Assembly: GCF_022965805.1 (NCBI RefSeq)
Contig: NC_133104.1
Coordinates: 22,281,308 to 22,345,307, forward strand
Reading direction: 5' to 3'
DNA: 64,000 nt
Source of the DNA: Primulina eburnea
Taxonomy: Eukaryota; Streptophyta; Magnoliopsida; Lamiales; Gesneriaceae
The translations under genes were made by a program, and so were the position numbers. The first letter of the stretch is position 1; the number at the start of each line of letters is the position of its first letter. The notes below the pieces were generated by a model. That model was not told the DNA's origin. It did not search any database and saw nothing but the letters and a program-made list of their open reading frames with translations. This document shows, piece after piece, positions 22,511 to 33,573 of the stretch.

Positions 22511-23348
22511 TTACATTTTCCTTCAGGCCAAGAAATCGAGGGAAGAGTGAAAGGAATTCTCAAATTGCTTCGTAACTTTTAAATTGTGATTTTGTGAAAT
22601 CCGTCCGTCCGATTTTGAATCCGACTTCGGTACCGAGTTCCTAGCGACGTAGGCTACAACTGGACGTAAGTTTTACTACGTTTTGACATGTTTTAGAATT
22701 ATGATATTGTCAGAATTGAATGGAACTCATATATGTTGTTCTTGACATATTAGACATCATAGAATCGAAGTCAGATTAAGAAACAGACTGATTATGGAAT
22801 TGTTATGAATTCTTAGGGTATATTGATTTATACCAGACATATTTGAATTGTGATTGGATTACGGATTGTATTGGATATGGGTTATGGATTGTAACTGTGA
22901 TCTGAGAATATTGTATTGACGGGGATATTGAAATTGTACCGTTATGCCGTTGATTTTGAATTAAATCAAGATTGATCAGATTGCTATTGATTTGAAAGGT
23001 ATATTGACATGAGATTATTGATATTGTCATTGCCAGACAGACTGTGAATTCAGGACTTCGACTGAGCCAGAAACCGACGAAAGAAAGGTATAAGTCAATG
23101 TGGTATTGGGAGATGGACTTAAGTCGGTTTAGACTTGGGTTTCCATAAATCACATACTTTACTTTATTGCATTGATATTTGCATTGATTGATGATATACT
23201 TGTTTTTTGGAGTTATAGATTACAGGTATTAGACGAGTAGTCTTATGACAGAAGTGCCGTTAGTGGTGAGATCACCACGGGCACATTGCACGATGTCATA
23301 AGATGGTGTATTGGCGGATGTGCCAAAGACTGTCACTGGATGTTTGGC

Positions 23349-23654
23349 TATCGATGTGGATAGGATGGTGGCTTTTTCTATTACTGTTAATCAGTATTGT
23401 ATCGATGTGGATAGATTAGTAGCTCTTCTATTACTGTTAATCGATGTCATATCGATGTGGATAGAATTAGAGTTGCTTCTATTACTGTTAATCGGTACTA
23501 TATTGATGTGGATAGAATAACAGCTTCCTCTATTACTGGTAATCGATACCGTATCGATGTGAATAGAACTGGAATCTTTTCTATTACTGTTGATCGATAC
23601 CATATCGGCGTGGATAGAACTGGAGTCTTTTCTATCACTGTTAGTCGATATATG
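23349..23654 (+). repeat. 51-bp tandem repeat (6 units) in the G1 5' LTR
   Basis: Units begin TATCGATGTGGATAG near 23349, 23400, 23450, 23501, 23552 and 23603. The 51-bp period is a multiple of three, which explains the open frames on both strands here. The copies have diverged from one another, so the array predates this insertion. Confidence 0.9.
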
Positions 23655-24178
23655 CATGCCAACTTCTGGAACCGGGATCCCTAGACTAGGATTGAGTCTA
23701 GTCTGAATGATGTAGCTACGAGAATGATTGATAGTTTGATGTTACTTATGTTTCAGAATTTGATACATATATCTGTTACCGGATTACATGCTTTATATTG
23801 TTTATATGATTGCATGTTTCATTGATTTATACTGGGATTATATTCTCACCGGAATTATCCGGCTGTTGTCTTGTCTGTATGTGTACTTGACAACAGGTGG
23901 GATAGGTTCAGGGTCGAGGAGATGAGAAGAGATCGAGTTAGAGTGGAGACTTCGGACTTTGATCTGAGATAGGGTTTGGACACTTGATATTAGTTGTTAA
24001 ACCCTAGTTTGAATAAATGTGTTGTAATACAGGACTTGTATTTTATATACTGATATGTATATATGTTTTAATTTCACTACGTTCCGCATTTAAAAAAAAA
24101 AAATTAGACCCTGTTTATAATTAATTAATTAGTCCCAAAGATGATTAAGAACTTGATTAGCATCCGGGTCCCCACAAC

Positions 24179-24190
24179 AGGTGGTATCAG
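24179..24190 (+). promoter_or_regulatory. G1 primer-binding site (initiator tRNA-Met)
   Basis: TGGTATCAGAGC, an exact match, five bases after the LTR end. Confidence 0.92.
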
Positions 24191-24417
24191 AGCGATAGAT
24201 CCCTTAGACTGAGATAGAAGCTAGTGAGCGGGGTAGATTGATTTTCTTTCCTGCTTTTGATTGCTAGCATGATTCCTGTTTTAATATATGCTACTTGAAT
24301 TATCTGATATTGATATGGTATTGTATATTATTGGAATGGATCAGCTGTAAGATGATCCGAGGAGGATTGAAACTGGTCAGTGGTATTTGGAATTACTAAC
24401 CTCTTCGATTATCAGAT

Positions 24418-26790
24418 ATGCCTCCGAGAAGGATACCAGAACAGGGAAGTACATCGAATCCTCCTATGGATGTGACCCCTACTCCAATGGAGCAATTGTT
24501 TAAAAGATTTCAGTCATTCCATCCACCGACTTTGAAAGGAACGGAGAATTCCGTAGAATGTGAAAGTTGGTTTGACGATATTGAATCGTTGTTCGAATCT
24601 TTGGAATATAATGAGGAAAAGAGGGTGAAACTGATCGGACACCAGATGCATGACGTTGCTAAACACTGGTGGAACACGACAAAACGGGCTTTGGAGTTAC
24701 GAGGTACGGCCATTACGTGGAATGTGTTTAAGACTGAATTTTATCTACGGTTCTTTCCAGTTTCATATAGGAAGGACAAGGGAGCCGAGTTTGCAAACTT
24801 GAGACAAGGCCAGTTAAACATTGAGGATTATGTGGCTAAGTTCTCTACTCTGCTCCGATTTGCCCCTCATGTGGCTGGGAGTGATGAGGCCGTTGCAGAT
24901 CAGTTCATAAATGGCCTAAATCCTGAAATCTTTACCCTGGTGAATACCGGAAGGCCAAACAATTTCACTGATGCTCTGAATCGAGCTAAGGGAGCTGAAG
25001 CCGGATTGATAAGACAGAAAGAGGCTTCGTTTGTGCCTTCAGCTCCGAGTTCACAGATGCCTCCACCATTTCCTCGATTTGAAAGTGGTAGTGGAAGTGG
25101 GAAGAAAGACTTCCTGAAGGCTAAGGGGAAGAAATTCAAGAAAGCTGGAAGTAGTTCATCCAGTTCGAGTGGCTCTAGACAGACTGGTCAGGGCCAGAGT
25201 TATACAGGACCATACTGTAGCACTTGTGGAGGGAAGCATTCCACTGAACAGTGTAGAGGAGTGTTCGGCAACTGCCGCATCTGTAAACAGCATGGACACT
25301 TTGCCCGAGTGTGTCCACAGCGTGGTGCCCAGGGATCACAGGCAGCTGAGTCATCTGGATCAGTGGCCCAGACAGGGAGACGACCCTCTGCCGTTCATTC
25401 CTTTCAGCCAGCACCGTCTACTCTGTCACAGCAGAGGCCAGGAGGGGGCCAGACAGCGAGCCAGCCTCCTAGACAGCAGGCCCGATTGTTTGCTTTGACT
25501 GAGGAGCAGGCACAGGATGCACCTGATGATGTCGTGGCAGGTAACTGTTTTATTTCTGGTTATCCTGCATATGTACTGATTGACACTGGTGCATCGCATA
25601 CTTTTATTTCCGAGAGATTTGCATTGAGTCATGCATTACCTATTGAGTCATTGTCTGCGGTAGTGTCTGTTTCTTCTCCGTTAGGAACAGGCTTGATATC
25701 AGTGAAATCTGTGAAACCCTGTAGACTGCAGTACGATGGACATACGATTGAGCTAGACTGTATTGTGCTTGGTTTATCTGATTTTGATTGTATTATCGGT
25801 ATCGATATGTTGACCAAGTACAGAGCTACAGTTGATTGTTTCCACAAGATAGTTCGATTCAGACCTGAGATGGCTGAAGAGTGGAAATTTTATGGTAAGG
25901 GTTCTCGAGCCAGAATTCTTTTGATATCTGCAATGAATATGACACGATTATTGCAGAAGGGAGCGGATGGATTCCTGGTATATTCAGTTGATTTACTGAA
26001 ATCGAGCCCATCATTGGCGGATTTGCCAGTGGTGTGTGAATTTGCTGATGTCTTTCCAGATGAGATTCCTGGACTGCCTCTGATTCGAGAGATAGACTTC
26101 AGCATTGAGTTAATGCCAGGAACAATTCCGATTTCTAAGGCTCCATACAGGATGGCACCGATTGAATTGAAAGAACTGAAAGAACAATTGGAGGATTTAC
26201 TGGCCAAGGGGTATATCAGACCGAGTGTATCTCCTTGGGGTGCTCCAGTACTGTTCGTGAGGAAGAAAGACGGGTCGATGAGACTTTGTATCGACTACCG
26301 GCAACTGAATAAGGCAACGGTAAAGAATAAATATCCATTGCCTCGTATTGATGATTTATTTGATCAGTTGCAGGGTTCTTCGGTGTATTCCAAGATCGAC
26401 TTGAGATCTGGATACCATCAATTGAGAGTCAGGGACTCTGATATCTCTAAGACAGCATTCAGAACCAGGTATGGATACTATGAGTTTATTGTCATGCCTT
26501 TTGGTTTGACGAATGCACCAGCGGTATTTATGGGATTGATGAACCGCGTCTTTCAGAAATATTTGGATGATTTCGTTATCATATTCATTGATGATATATT
26601 GATATATTCAAAGAATATGATTGAACATGCTAATCATCTGAGGACTGTGTTAAGAATTTTGAGGGCTGAGAAACTGTATGCTAAGTTGTCGAAATGCGAG
26701 TTCTGGTTGAAACAGGTGGTATTTCTGGGGCATATTATATCGGGAGACGGTATATCAGTTGATCCCAGTAAGGTTGAGGCAGTGATTTAG
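24418..26790 (+). CDS. gag-pol: G1 gag-protease-reverse transcriptase polyprotein (truncated)
   Basis: 790 codons from [10 protein letters not shown], the start shared with G2, G3 and G4. Gag core spans about residues 30-180. A double zinc-knuckle region ([13 protein letters not shown] and canonical [14 protein letters not shown]) lies at about 262-300, an S-rich linker precedes it, and the aspartic protease ([10 protein letters not shown]) is at about 386. Reverse transcriptase starts near 560 and has intact palm motifs [10 protein letters not shown] and [10 protein letters not shown] (about 724). The frame ends at VEAVI followed by TAG, because one extra T breaks the ISWPRP-type continuation. 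Gag, protease and most of RT could still be made. RNase H and the integrase core are missing downstream. Confidence 0.9.
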   Translation: MPPRRIPEQGSTSNPPMDVTPTPMEQLFKRFQSFHPPTLKGTENSVECESWFDDIESLFESLEYNEEKRVKLIGHQMHDVAKHWWNTTKRALELRGTAITWNVFKTEFYLRFFPVSYRKDKGAEFANLRQGQLNIEDYVAKFSTLLRFAPHVAGSDEAVADQFINGLNPEIFTLVNTGRPNNFTDALNRAKGAEAGLIRQKEASFVPSAPSSQMPPPFPRFESGSGSGKKDFLKAKGKKFKKAGSSSSSSSGSRQTGQGQSYTGPYCSTCGGKHSTEQCRGVFGNCRICKQHGHFARVCPQRGAQGSQAAESSGSVAQTGRRPSAVHSFQPAPSTLSQQRPGGGQTASQPPRQQARLFALTEEQAQDAPDDVVAGNCFISGYPAYVLIDTGASHTFISERFALSHALPIESLSAVVSVSSPLGTGLISVKSVKPCRLQYDGHTIELDCIVLGLSDFDCIIGIDMLTKYRATVDCFHKIVRFRPEMAEEWKFYGKGSRARILLISAMNMTRLLQKGADGFLVYSVDLLKSSPSLADLPVVCEFADVFPDEIPGLPLIREIDFSIELMPGTIPISKAPYRMAPIELKELKEQLEDLLAKGYIRPSVSPWGAPVLFVRKKDGSMRLCIDYRQLNKATVKNKYPLPRIDDLFDQLQGSSVYSKIDLRSGYHQLRVRDSDISKTAFRTRYGYYEFIVMPFGLTNAPAVFMGLMNRVFQKYLDDFVIIFIDDILIYSKNMIEHANHLRTVLRILRAEKLYAKLSKCEFWLKQVVFLGHIISGDGISVDPSKVEAVI

Positions 26791-27733
26791 TTGGCCAAGA
26801 CCTACATCTGTACCAGAAATTCGCAGTTTTATGGGTTTGGCAGGATATTATCGCCGATTCATTAAAGATTTTTCGAGTATTGCCAAACCGATTACGCAGT
26901 TAACCAAGAAGAATGCTCCATTTGTGTGGACCGAAGACTGTGAATTCAATTTTTTTGAATTGAAAAAGAGATTGACCAGTGCGCCTGTGTTGACGATTCA
27001 GACATTGGAAGATATGCTGAGATCTGTAGTGCTTGATTTTAGTACTAATTGGCAAGATGCATTGCCACTTTGCGAGTTTTCGTACAACAACAGCTATCAA
27101 ACGAGTATTGAAATGGCCCCATTTGAAGCGTTGTACGGAAAGAAATGCAGATCCCCGCTTTATTGGGATGATATCTCTGAAGTTCCTGAGACTGGACCTG
27201 ATATGATCAGAGATATGACTGAGAAAGTAAAGTTGATTCAGAAGAAAATGAAGGCAGCCCAGGACCGACAAGCCAAATATGCCAATCTCAGACGACGACC
27301 GTTGGTATTTGAGGTAGGAGACCGAGTATTTCTGAAAATTTCTCCTTTCAGAGGTGTTGTCAGATTTGGCAAGAAAGGAAAATTGTCTCCAAGATATGTG
27401 GGTCCTTATGAGATTCTCGAAAAGATAGGAGATTGTGCCTATCGACTTGCATTACCGCCTTCATTGTCAGGAATACATGATGTCTTTCATGTATCTATGC
27501 TGCGGAAATATCTCCCTGATGATTCTCACGTGATTCAGCCAGACGAGACCGAGCTGGATGAGACATTGAGTTATGTCGAGAAACCGATCCGGATTATCGA
27601 TCGTAAAGAAAAACAGCTCAGAACGAAGATGATTCCGTTGGTAAAAGTACAATGGACTCGTCATGGCATTGAAGAAGCCATTTGGGAGACTGAATCAGAT
27701 ATGAGACAAGAATTCTCAGTATTATTCCACTGA
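26791..27733 (+). pseudogene. G1 RT end fused to the integrase C-terminus and chromodomain
   Basis: The open frame (26831-27733) starts with the RT thumb ([25 protein letters not shown]...SAPVLTI). At about 27000 it jumps directly to QTLEDMLRSVVLDF, which lies after the catalytic Glu of integrase in G4. All of RNase H and the integrase zinc and DDE core are therefore missing, about 1.2 kb relative to G4. The fusion is in frame and continues through the integrase C-terminal domain and the chromodomain-like VKVQWTRHGIEEAIWETE near the end. A frameshift at about 26788 separates it from the upstream frame. Confidence 0.88.
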
Positions 27734-27834
27734 TGTGAGATTACTATTTTAGTTTCTGTTATTTTTGATTTGATTGCCAGTTATATGATTGCTTAAGATT
27801 TCGAGGACGAAATCATGTCTCAGAGGGGGAGAAT
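27734..27834 (+). other. G1 3' untranslated segment with polypurine tract
   Basis: A short non-coding segment ending in the purine run AGAGGGGGAGAAT (27822-27834) just before the 3' LTR. This is the plus-strand primer, and the same sequence is present in G4. Confidence 0.85.
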
Positions 27835-29716
27835 TGTAAGGCCCTAGATTATATCATTTTAATCCGAGATTATTTAAATTACGAATCTTGGAATAATGAA
27901 TTAAATTCCACGGTTTTTGTAATTAATTAGGATTGAAATGGAATTAAAAAGAGTTGTGAGGACCAAATTGCAAATAGTGAAGATTTCAGGGGCTAAAGTG
28001 CAATTAGCACTTGAGTGGACACTTGTCACCATGCATGAGATATATATAAAATTTACATTTTCCTTCAGGCCAAGAAATCGAGGGAAGAGTGAGAGGAATT
28101 CTCAAATTGCTTCGTAACTTTTAAATTGTGATTTTGTGAAATCCGTCCGTCCGATTTTGAATCCGACTTCGGTACCGAGTTCCTAGCGACGTAGGCTACA
28201 ACTGGACGTAAGTTTTACTACGTTTTGACATGTTTTAGAATTATGATATTGTCAGAATTGAATGGAACTCATATATGTTGTTCTTGACATATTAGACATC
28301 ATAGAATCGAAGTCAGATTAAGAAACAGACTGATTATGGAATTGTTATGAATTCTTAGGGTATATTGATTTATACCAGACAGATTTGAATTGTGATTGGA
28401 TTACGGATTGTATTGGATATGGGTTATGGATTGTAACTGTTATCTGAGAATATTGTATTGACGGGGATATTGAAATTGTACCGTTATGCCGTTGATTTTG
28501 AATTAAATCAAGATTGATCAGATTGCTATTGATTTGAAAGGTATATTGACATGAGATTATTGATATTGTCATTGCCAGACAGACTGTGAATTCAGGACTT
28601 CGACTGAGCCAGAAACCGACGAAAGAAAGGTATAAGTCAATGTGGTATTGGGAGATGGACTTAAGTCGGTTTAGACTTGGGTTTCCCTAAATCACACACT
28701 TTACTTTATTGCATTGATATTTGCATTGATTGATGATATACTTGTTTTCTGGAGTTATAGATTACAGGTATTAGACGAGTAGTCTTATGACAGAAGTGTC
28801 GTTAGTGGTGGGATCACCACGGGCACATTGCACGATGTCATAAGATGGTGTATTGGCGGATGTGCCAAAGACTGTCACTGGATGTTTGGCTATCGATGTG
28901 GATAGGATGGTGGCTTTTTCTATTACTGTTAATCAGTATTGTATCGATGTGGATAGATTAGTAGCTCTTCTATTATTGTTAATCGATGTCATATCGATGT
29001 GGATAGAATTAGAGTTGCTTCTATTACTGTTAATCGGTACTATATTGATGTGGATAGAATAACAGCTTCCTCTATTACTGGTAATCGATACCGTATCGAT
29101 GTGAATAGAACTGGAATCTTTTCTATTACTGTTGATCGATACCATATCGGCGTGGATAGAACTGGAGTCTTTTCTATCACTGTTAGTCGATATATGCATG
29201 CCAACTTCTGGAACCGAGATCCCTAGACTAGGATTGAGTCTAGTCTGAATGATGTAGCTACGAGAATGATTGATAGTTTGATGTTACTCATGTTTCAGAA
29301 TTTGATACATATATCTGTTACCGGATTACATGCTTTATATTGTTTTTATGATTGCATGTTTCATTGATTTATACTGGGATTATATTCTCACAGGAATTAT
29401 CCGGCTGTTGTCTTGTCTGTATGTGTACTTGACAACAGGTGGGACAGGTTCAGGGTCGAGGAGATGAGAAGAGATCGAGTTAGAGTGGAGACTTCGGACT
29501 TTGATCTGAGATAGGGTTTGGACACTTGATATTAGTTGTTAAACCCTAGTTTGAATAAATGTGTTGTAATACAGGACTTGTATTTTATATATTGATATGT
29601 ATATATGTTTTAATTTCACTACGTTCCGCATTTAAAAAAAAAATTAGACCCTGTTTATAATTGATTAATTAGTCCCAAAGATGATTTAGAACTTGATTAG
29701 CATCCGGGTCCCCACA
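27835..29716 (+). repeat. G1 3' LTR
   Basis: 1882 bp, collinear with the 5' LTR. Differences include a GCAT insertion near 28034, scattered substitutions and a shorter A run near 29635. Confidence 0.94.
28891..29196 (+). repeat. 51-bp tandem repeat (6 units) in the G1 3' LTR
   Basis: Same six-unit array as in the 5' LTR, same unit number and order, with single-base differences. Confidence 0.9.
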
Positions 29717-29721
29717 GGCCT

Positions 29722-30054
29722 GCTCTTCATATTTATCCTGCGGCGCTCGGCAGTCGCATAATACCGCTCGGGTGCGGCGGGTTCTGTCCAAGAAGTCTAA
29801 TTGTTGAACATTGGTGCTCAGGCGGTTAAAGATTTCCGCTCGGGCGCCATACTTTCTGCCCAAATGCTCATCAGGTTAAACACTGGCGCTCGGGCGGTCA
29901 TTTTCTACTGCTAGGGTGCCAGACATTCTGTCCGAATATCACCTAAATCATATGCTTTGCCCAATCCAGTCTCGGCGTGGTCTGTTTATAATCATATTAA
30001 TTTATCATCAATAAGTCATATCAGATTACCATAATCGAATTCTCGGGCATTACA
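29722..30054 (-). repeat. G2 5' LTR, U3-side segment with GC motif array
   Basis: Continues the G2 LTR after G1. It has decayed copies of the GCGCTCGGGCGG / ACCGCTCGGGCGC motif (about 29738-29925), the same class as G4, and ends (plus strand) CGGGCATTACA, the reverse of an LTR start TGTAATGCCCG. Confidence 0.85.
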
Positions 30055-30720
30055 GACTGGACCAAAGTCCGTAAATAAGAACGTACCGCCACCACGATCG
30101 GGAGAGTAGGTGGGAGATTGTTGCGTTCTTATTCAGATCGGGATCCCTAGATTAGGAATGAGTCGTGTCAGAGTCTCAGAGTCACAGAGTATGATTTACC
30201 GTGTGATCTCGATTCATGTTTTATGATTATGATACATGTTCAGATTTTGATTTACAGTTTTATATCGATTCACGTTTCTGACTATGATACATGTTATGAA
30301 TATCTGCTTCGTGCGTTTATATTTGTTTATATCAAATGCATGTATACATGGTTTATACTGGGAATATATTCTCACCGGAGTTATCCGGCTATTGTCTTGT
30401 TTGTATGTCTGCATGACAACAGGTGGGACAGGATCAGGGTCAAGATGAGGACGAGAGAGGACTAGTTCAGCGTAGAGATTCGGACCCAGAAGTAGATCTG
30501 TTTCCTTATCTGACATGTAGTGAATGAACAGTAGTTATTATGATTTACTTTTGTACAGGACTTGTACTTAGCTCTGGATAATGATCTTGTAAATGAAATA
30601 AGAGTTATTTCATATGTGGCGTACTCTTGTATTTTTAAAAAAAATTAGACCCTGTTTATTTAATTGATCGAATTATTACCAAAGATGATTAAGAAATGAA
30701 TTAGCGTCCGGGTTCCCACA
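30055..30720 (+). repeat. Old gypsy LTR fragment, plus orientation (U5 side)
   Basis: Matches the R/U5 part of the local gypsy LTRs: the CAAAGTCCGTAAATAAGAACG block, TTCTCACCGGAGTTATCCGGC, GACAACAGGTGGGACAGG, then a terminal GTCCGGGTTCCCACA. Its left part must lie beyond G2, outside the window. It is the target into which G2 inserted and is the oldest layer on this side. Confidence 0.75.
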
Positions 30721-31406
30721 TTAATTGTTTAATTATTGGTGATTAAAAGGTGGGGGAATTATCTTCCAAGAAAATAATAAGGGAAGAATTAAAATGGTGA
30801 GTTGTTAAATAATTATCAAATCTATTAAATGGGGGCCGAAAATTGCTAGATAAAATGGGTTGGAAAATTGCTTAATTAATAATTATTGAGGATTTAAAGT
30901 TGAAGGAATTATTCTACCATGAAGGGATAAGGAAAAATATAAAAAATGGAGAGTTGGCAAATCAAAGTTAATTCTTTAAGGGGGTGGCCGAATTTTATAT
31001 GATAATGGGAGGGAAAAATTGCTTAAATAATGTATTTTTAATCTTTAGAGTTTTATCTACCCATTAAATATTTTAGTGAATTAATAGATTACTTATTGAA
31101 CCTAAAAGGACTTATTTACTGCTTATCTCAAATTACTTAAATAATTCCTTAAACTTTCTTTTCTATAAAATAACTTATTATTTTTCTTAAATAAATTCTG
31201 GAATGTTTTCTTAATATTAAATTTTATCTCAATACTCCAACTCCAGTCCGGCCAAACTTATTTAACTGAAAAGATAGTAACTAAACTACTGCGTAAAATA
31301 ATCAGATTTCAAGAAATGAATTTAAATCCTCATGCCTAAAATCATTTTAATTTAAATAATAGTATTTATACATGGCTTATACGTAGTATGATTTAACGGG
31401 TTCTAC
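30721..31406. other. AT-rich unclassified segment, possibly a third LTR family end
   Basis: No coding frame with recognisable similarity. Near-repeats of GGGAAAAATTGCTTAA-type sequence occur at about 30835-30880 and 31005-31030. The right end (AACGGGTTCTACA) read on the minus strand is TGTAGAACCCG, a typical LTR start. It may therefore be the U3 part of an unrelated LTR in minus orientation. No second end or target duplication could be found, so the class is uncertain. Confidence 0.4.
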
Positions 31407-31507
31407 AATATCCATACCCTAGGGTAAGCGGTGAATCCTCGTCTACAATGCATCGACTTCTATATGTTTCCACAAAACACACAACCTTGTCACCTGATGA
31501 CCACATG
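31407..31507 (-). repeat. Copia LTR shard (101 bp)
   Basis: Closely matches an internal stretch of the copia LTRs (for example 7047-7145): ATATCCATACC, GGTAAGCGGTGAATCC, CTACAATGCATCGACT, CACCTGATGACC. It ends at the G3 insertion point. The rest of that LTR presumably continues beyond G3, outside the window. Confidence 0.75.
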
Positions 31508-33290
31508 TGTAATGCCCGAGATTTTTATTTTCTAATATTCGATTATTGAATTATGAATTAACATGATTATGAAGGGCCACCCGAGACTTGAATGGATTTA
31601 ACGTAAGAAGAATTGAAGTGCGAGGACAGTACCCCTTGCGCATATGCGCGACACTGATGCGAGAGATGGGCAGAGGACCTCGCGCATATGCGCGAGAGAG
31701 GACGCGCATATGCGCGAGCTATACTGGAATCCAAGTGCAAGTCCAGAGAACCTCGCAAATATGCACGAAGATGGTGTGCGCATACGCGCGAGCTGCCGAG
31801 AAGATCATCGCCGAGACCAGTAGGTCTCGCGCATATGCGTCGGTTGAGGTCGCGCATATGCGCGAGACGTGCAGGGCAAAGGATGAGCCACATGTACTTC
31901 ACCATGCATATATTATGTAATTTACTTCATTTCAGTCCATTCAGTAGCAAGAAAAACTCGAGAATTGCTCTAGGAGAATATTTATACTTTTCAATCGTAG
32001 AATTGAGATTTGTGAAAGATCCGTCCGTTAGAATTTCAATCCGACTTCAGTACTGTGTTCTTATCGTCAAGGACTTCAACTGGACGTAAGTTTTTACTAC
32101 GTTTTGATATGATTTGAAAATATTATATTGAAGGAATCAGACATGATTCATATATGGTGTTCTTGACATATTAGACATCATATAGTTGAAACCGGATTGA
32201 AGAATAGATACCATATGAAACTGTTATGATTTTCAGAATGGATTTGATTGAGATTTGATATCAGATTTGTGTTGTTAGTGATTATGAGTTATTGGTATAT
32301 ACTGATCTGTATTACCGGTACTTTGGAATTATACTGTCGTGCTGTCAGAATTTGATAAGACTGAGATGTGTTGATTTTAATGGTATATTGTTACGATATA
32401 TTCGATATTGTCATTGCTAGATTGATATTGATAGGCTTTGATTCGAGACCTCGACTTTGTCAGATTTATAGAACGAAAGGTATAAATCAAGGTTAACCGG
32501 GAGATCGAATTGAGTCAGATTGGACTTGAGTTTTCCAAAAACCACATACTTTACTTTATTGCATTGATGTTTGTAATTGAATGAGATTGATATGCTTAGT
32601 CTATTGAGTTAATATAGCAAAGCGTGTATTGAGTCATGGGCGGAGATGCCTAGTCATTGGCTGATATGCCAAGTCTGTGGCGGATATGCCAAGACACTGG
32701 ATGATTGAATTATATCGATCTTGCTTAGGAGTAGGTCGACTCCTATTGCTGAGATTCGATATATGTGCCAATGTCCAGGAACCGAGATTCTTAGATTAGA
32801 GATGAATCGAGTCTGAGATGACGAGTTACTAGTTGATTTACAGTTTTATATCGATTCAGTGTTTTCAGATTTAATACATATAATTGATGACTGTTTATGC
32901 TTTTATATATGTTTTTATATGACTGCATTTATTCATTGTTTATGCTGGGATTATATTCTCACCAGAGTTATCCGGCTGTTGTCGTGTTTGTATCTGTGCA
33001 TGACAACACGTGAGACAGGATCAGGGTCAAGAAGAGGATGAGAGAGGACAAGTTAGCGTGGAGATCCGGTTCAGAAGTGATAAGCTTCAGCACTTGATAT
33101 ATAGTAGTTGAACCCTAGTTGATTTTAATGTATTGAGTACAAAAAATGTACTTTACTTTTGATATGTATATCAGAATGATTCCATTACGTTCCGCATTTG
33201 TATAAAAAAAAATTAGACCCTGTTTATTATAATTGATCAAATTATTCCCAAAAGATTATTAAGAAATGAATTAGTGTCTGGGTTACCACA
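31508..33290 (+). repeat. G3 5' LTR
   Basis: 1783 bp, TGTAATGCCCGAG ... TGGGTTACCACA. It contains a palindromic motif array (31634-31870), a TATA-like stretch near 31904, a donor-like AAAG|GTATAAATC (32480) and three short GGCGGATATGCCAAG-type repeats near 32640-32700. Only one LTR is visible, so age cannot be estimated. Confidence 0.9.
31634..31870 (+). repeat. Palindromic CGCGCATATGCGCG array in the G3 LTR
   Basis: Seven copies of the perfect or near-perfect palindrome CTCGCGCATATGCGCGAG, near 31637, 31678, 31702, 31751, 31774, 31826 and 31849. Some carry CpG-type changes. The array occupies the same U3 position as the different GC motifs in S1, S2 and G4. Confidence 0.9.
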
Positions 33291-33571
33291 GCAGGTGGTA
33301 TCAGAGCAGTAGGTTCCAGAACTGTAGGTTCCTTAGAATGAGATATAAGCTAGTGAGCGGGGTAGATTGATTTTTCTTCCTTGCTTTTGAATGCTAGCAT
33401 GTGTTACGGCTTTACATAATACATGTTTACTTGATTATCTGATTTGATTTGGTAACGTGTATTATTGAGAATGAATCAGAACCGATTCTTGATCAGCAGT
33501 AAGATGATCGGAAGGGGAGCTGAACGGAAACAGATTTGTTGTATTGGGTTACTAATCTTTTTGATAATCAG
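32480..33571 (+). other. Predicted G3 leader intron (1092 bp)
   Basis: Donor CGAAAG|GTATAAATC at 32480. Acceptor TTACTAATCTTTTTGATAATCAG ends at 33571, two bases before the gag ATG (33574). The primer site lies inside. Confidence 0.45.
33296..33307 (+). promoter_or_regulatory. G3 primer-binding site (initiator tRNA-Met)
   Basis: TGGTATCAGAGC, exact match, five bases after the LTR end. Confidence 0.9.
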
Positions 33572-33573
33572 AT

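Larger units (their letters stand above)
22297..24173 (+). repeat. G1 5' LTR
   Basis: 1877 bp, TGTAAGGCCC ... GGGTCCCCACA. It holds a TATA-like ATATATATAAAAT, a donor-like AAAG|GTATAAG (intron G at 23088) and a six-unit 51-bp tandem repeat. Unlike S1, S2, G3 and G4 it has no GC motif array upstream of the TATA. Confidence 0.94.
23088..24415 (+). other. Predicted G1 leader intron (1328 bp)
   Basis: Donor AAAG|GTATAAG at 23088 in the LTR. Acceptor TTACTAACCTCTTCGATTATCAG (24393-24415) carries an ideal TACTAAC branch-point match and ends two bases before the gag ATG. The intron contains the 51-bp repeats, the LTR end and the primer site. Confidence 0.5.
22297..29716 (+). mobile_element. Gypsy element G1 (plus), RNase H and integrase core deleted
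   Basis: 5' LTR 22297-24173, internal region 24174-27834, 3' LTR 27835-29716, flanked by the exact 5-bp duplication GGCCT (22292-22296 and 29717-29721). The LTRs differ by roughly 1% plus a 4-bp GCAT insertion and a poly-A length change. The internal region is only about 3.66 kb because about 1.2 kb of pol is missing. The C-terminal VKVQWTRHGIEEAIWE module marks it as a chromovirus (Tekay/Del-like). Confidence 0.95.
7705..30054 (-). mobile_element. Gypsy element G2 (minus), partial, heavily nested
   Basis: Read right to left: a 5' LTR in three pieces (8912-10363, 22248-22296, 29722-30054), a primer site and a broken gag cut off by C1. The rest of G2 would lie beyond the left window edge on the far side of C1. 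Rejoined, the LTR is about 1.83 kb with TG...CA ends (TGTAATGCCC... and ...GGGTCCCCACA). C3 and G1 interrupt the LTR. The far end of G2 is not visible, so its target duplication (candidate GACTG at 30055-30059) cannot be checked here. Confidence 0.85.

Noticed and set aside
23311..23684. Overlapping open frames on both strands in the G1 LTR
   Set aside because: The 51-bp period is divisible by three, so a repeat without stops stays open on both strands. There is no sign of a real protein.
24418..27733. Gypsy pol as an endogenous caulimovirus-type sequence
   Set aside because: LTRs, target duplications, integrase and chromodomain-like end are present, and there is no movement protein. It is a chromovirus retrotransposon.
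30721..31406. A host gene or MITE in the AT-rich gap
   Set aside because: No open frame, no terminal inverted repeats and no target duplication could be found.
31567..32089. Open frames of about 110-130 codons across the G3 palindrome array
   Set aside because: They come from GC-rich palindromes with few stop codons and read equally on both strands.
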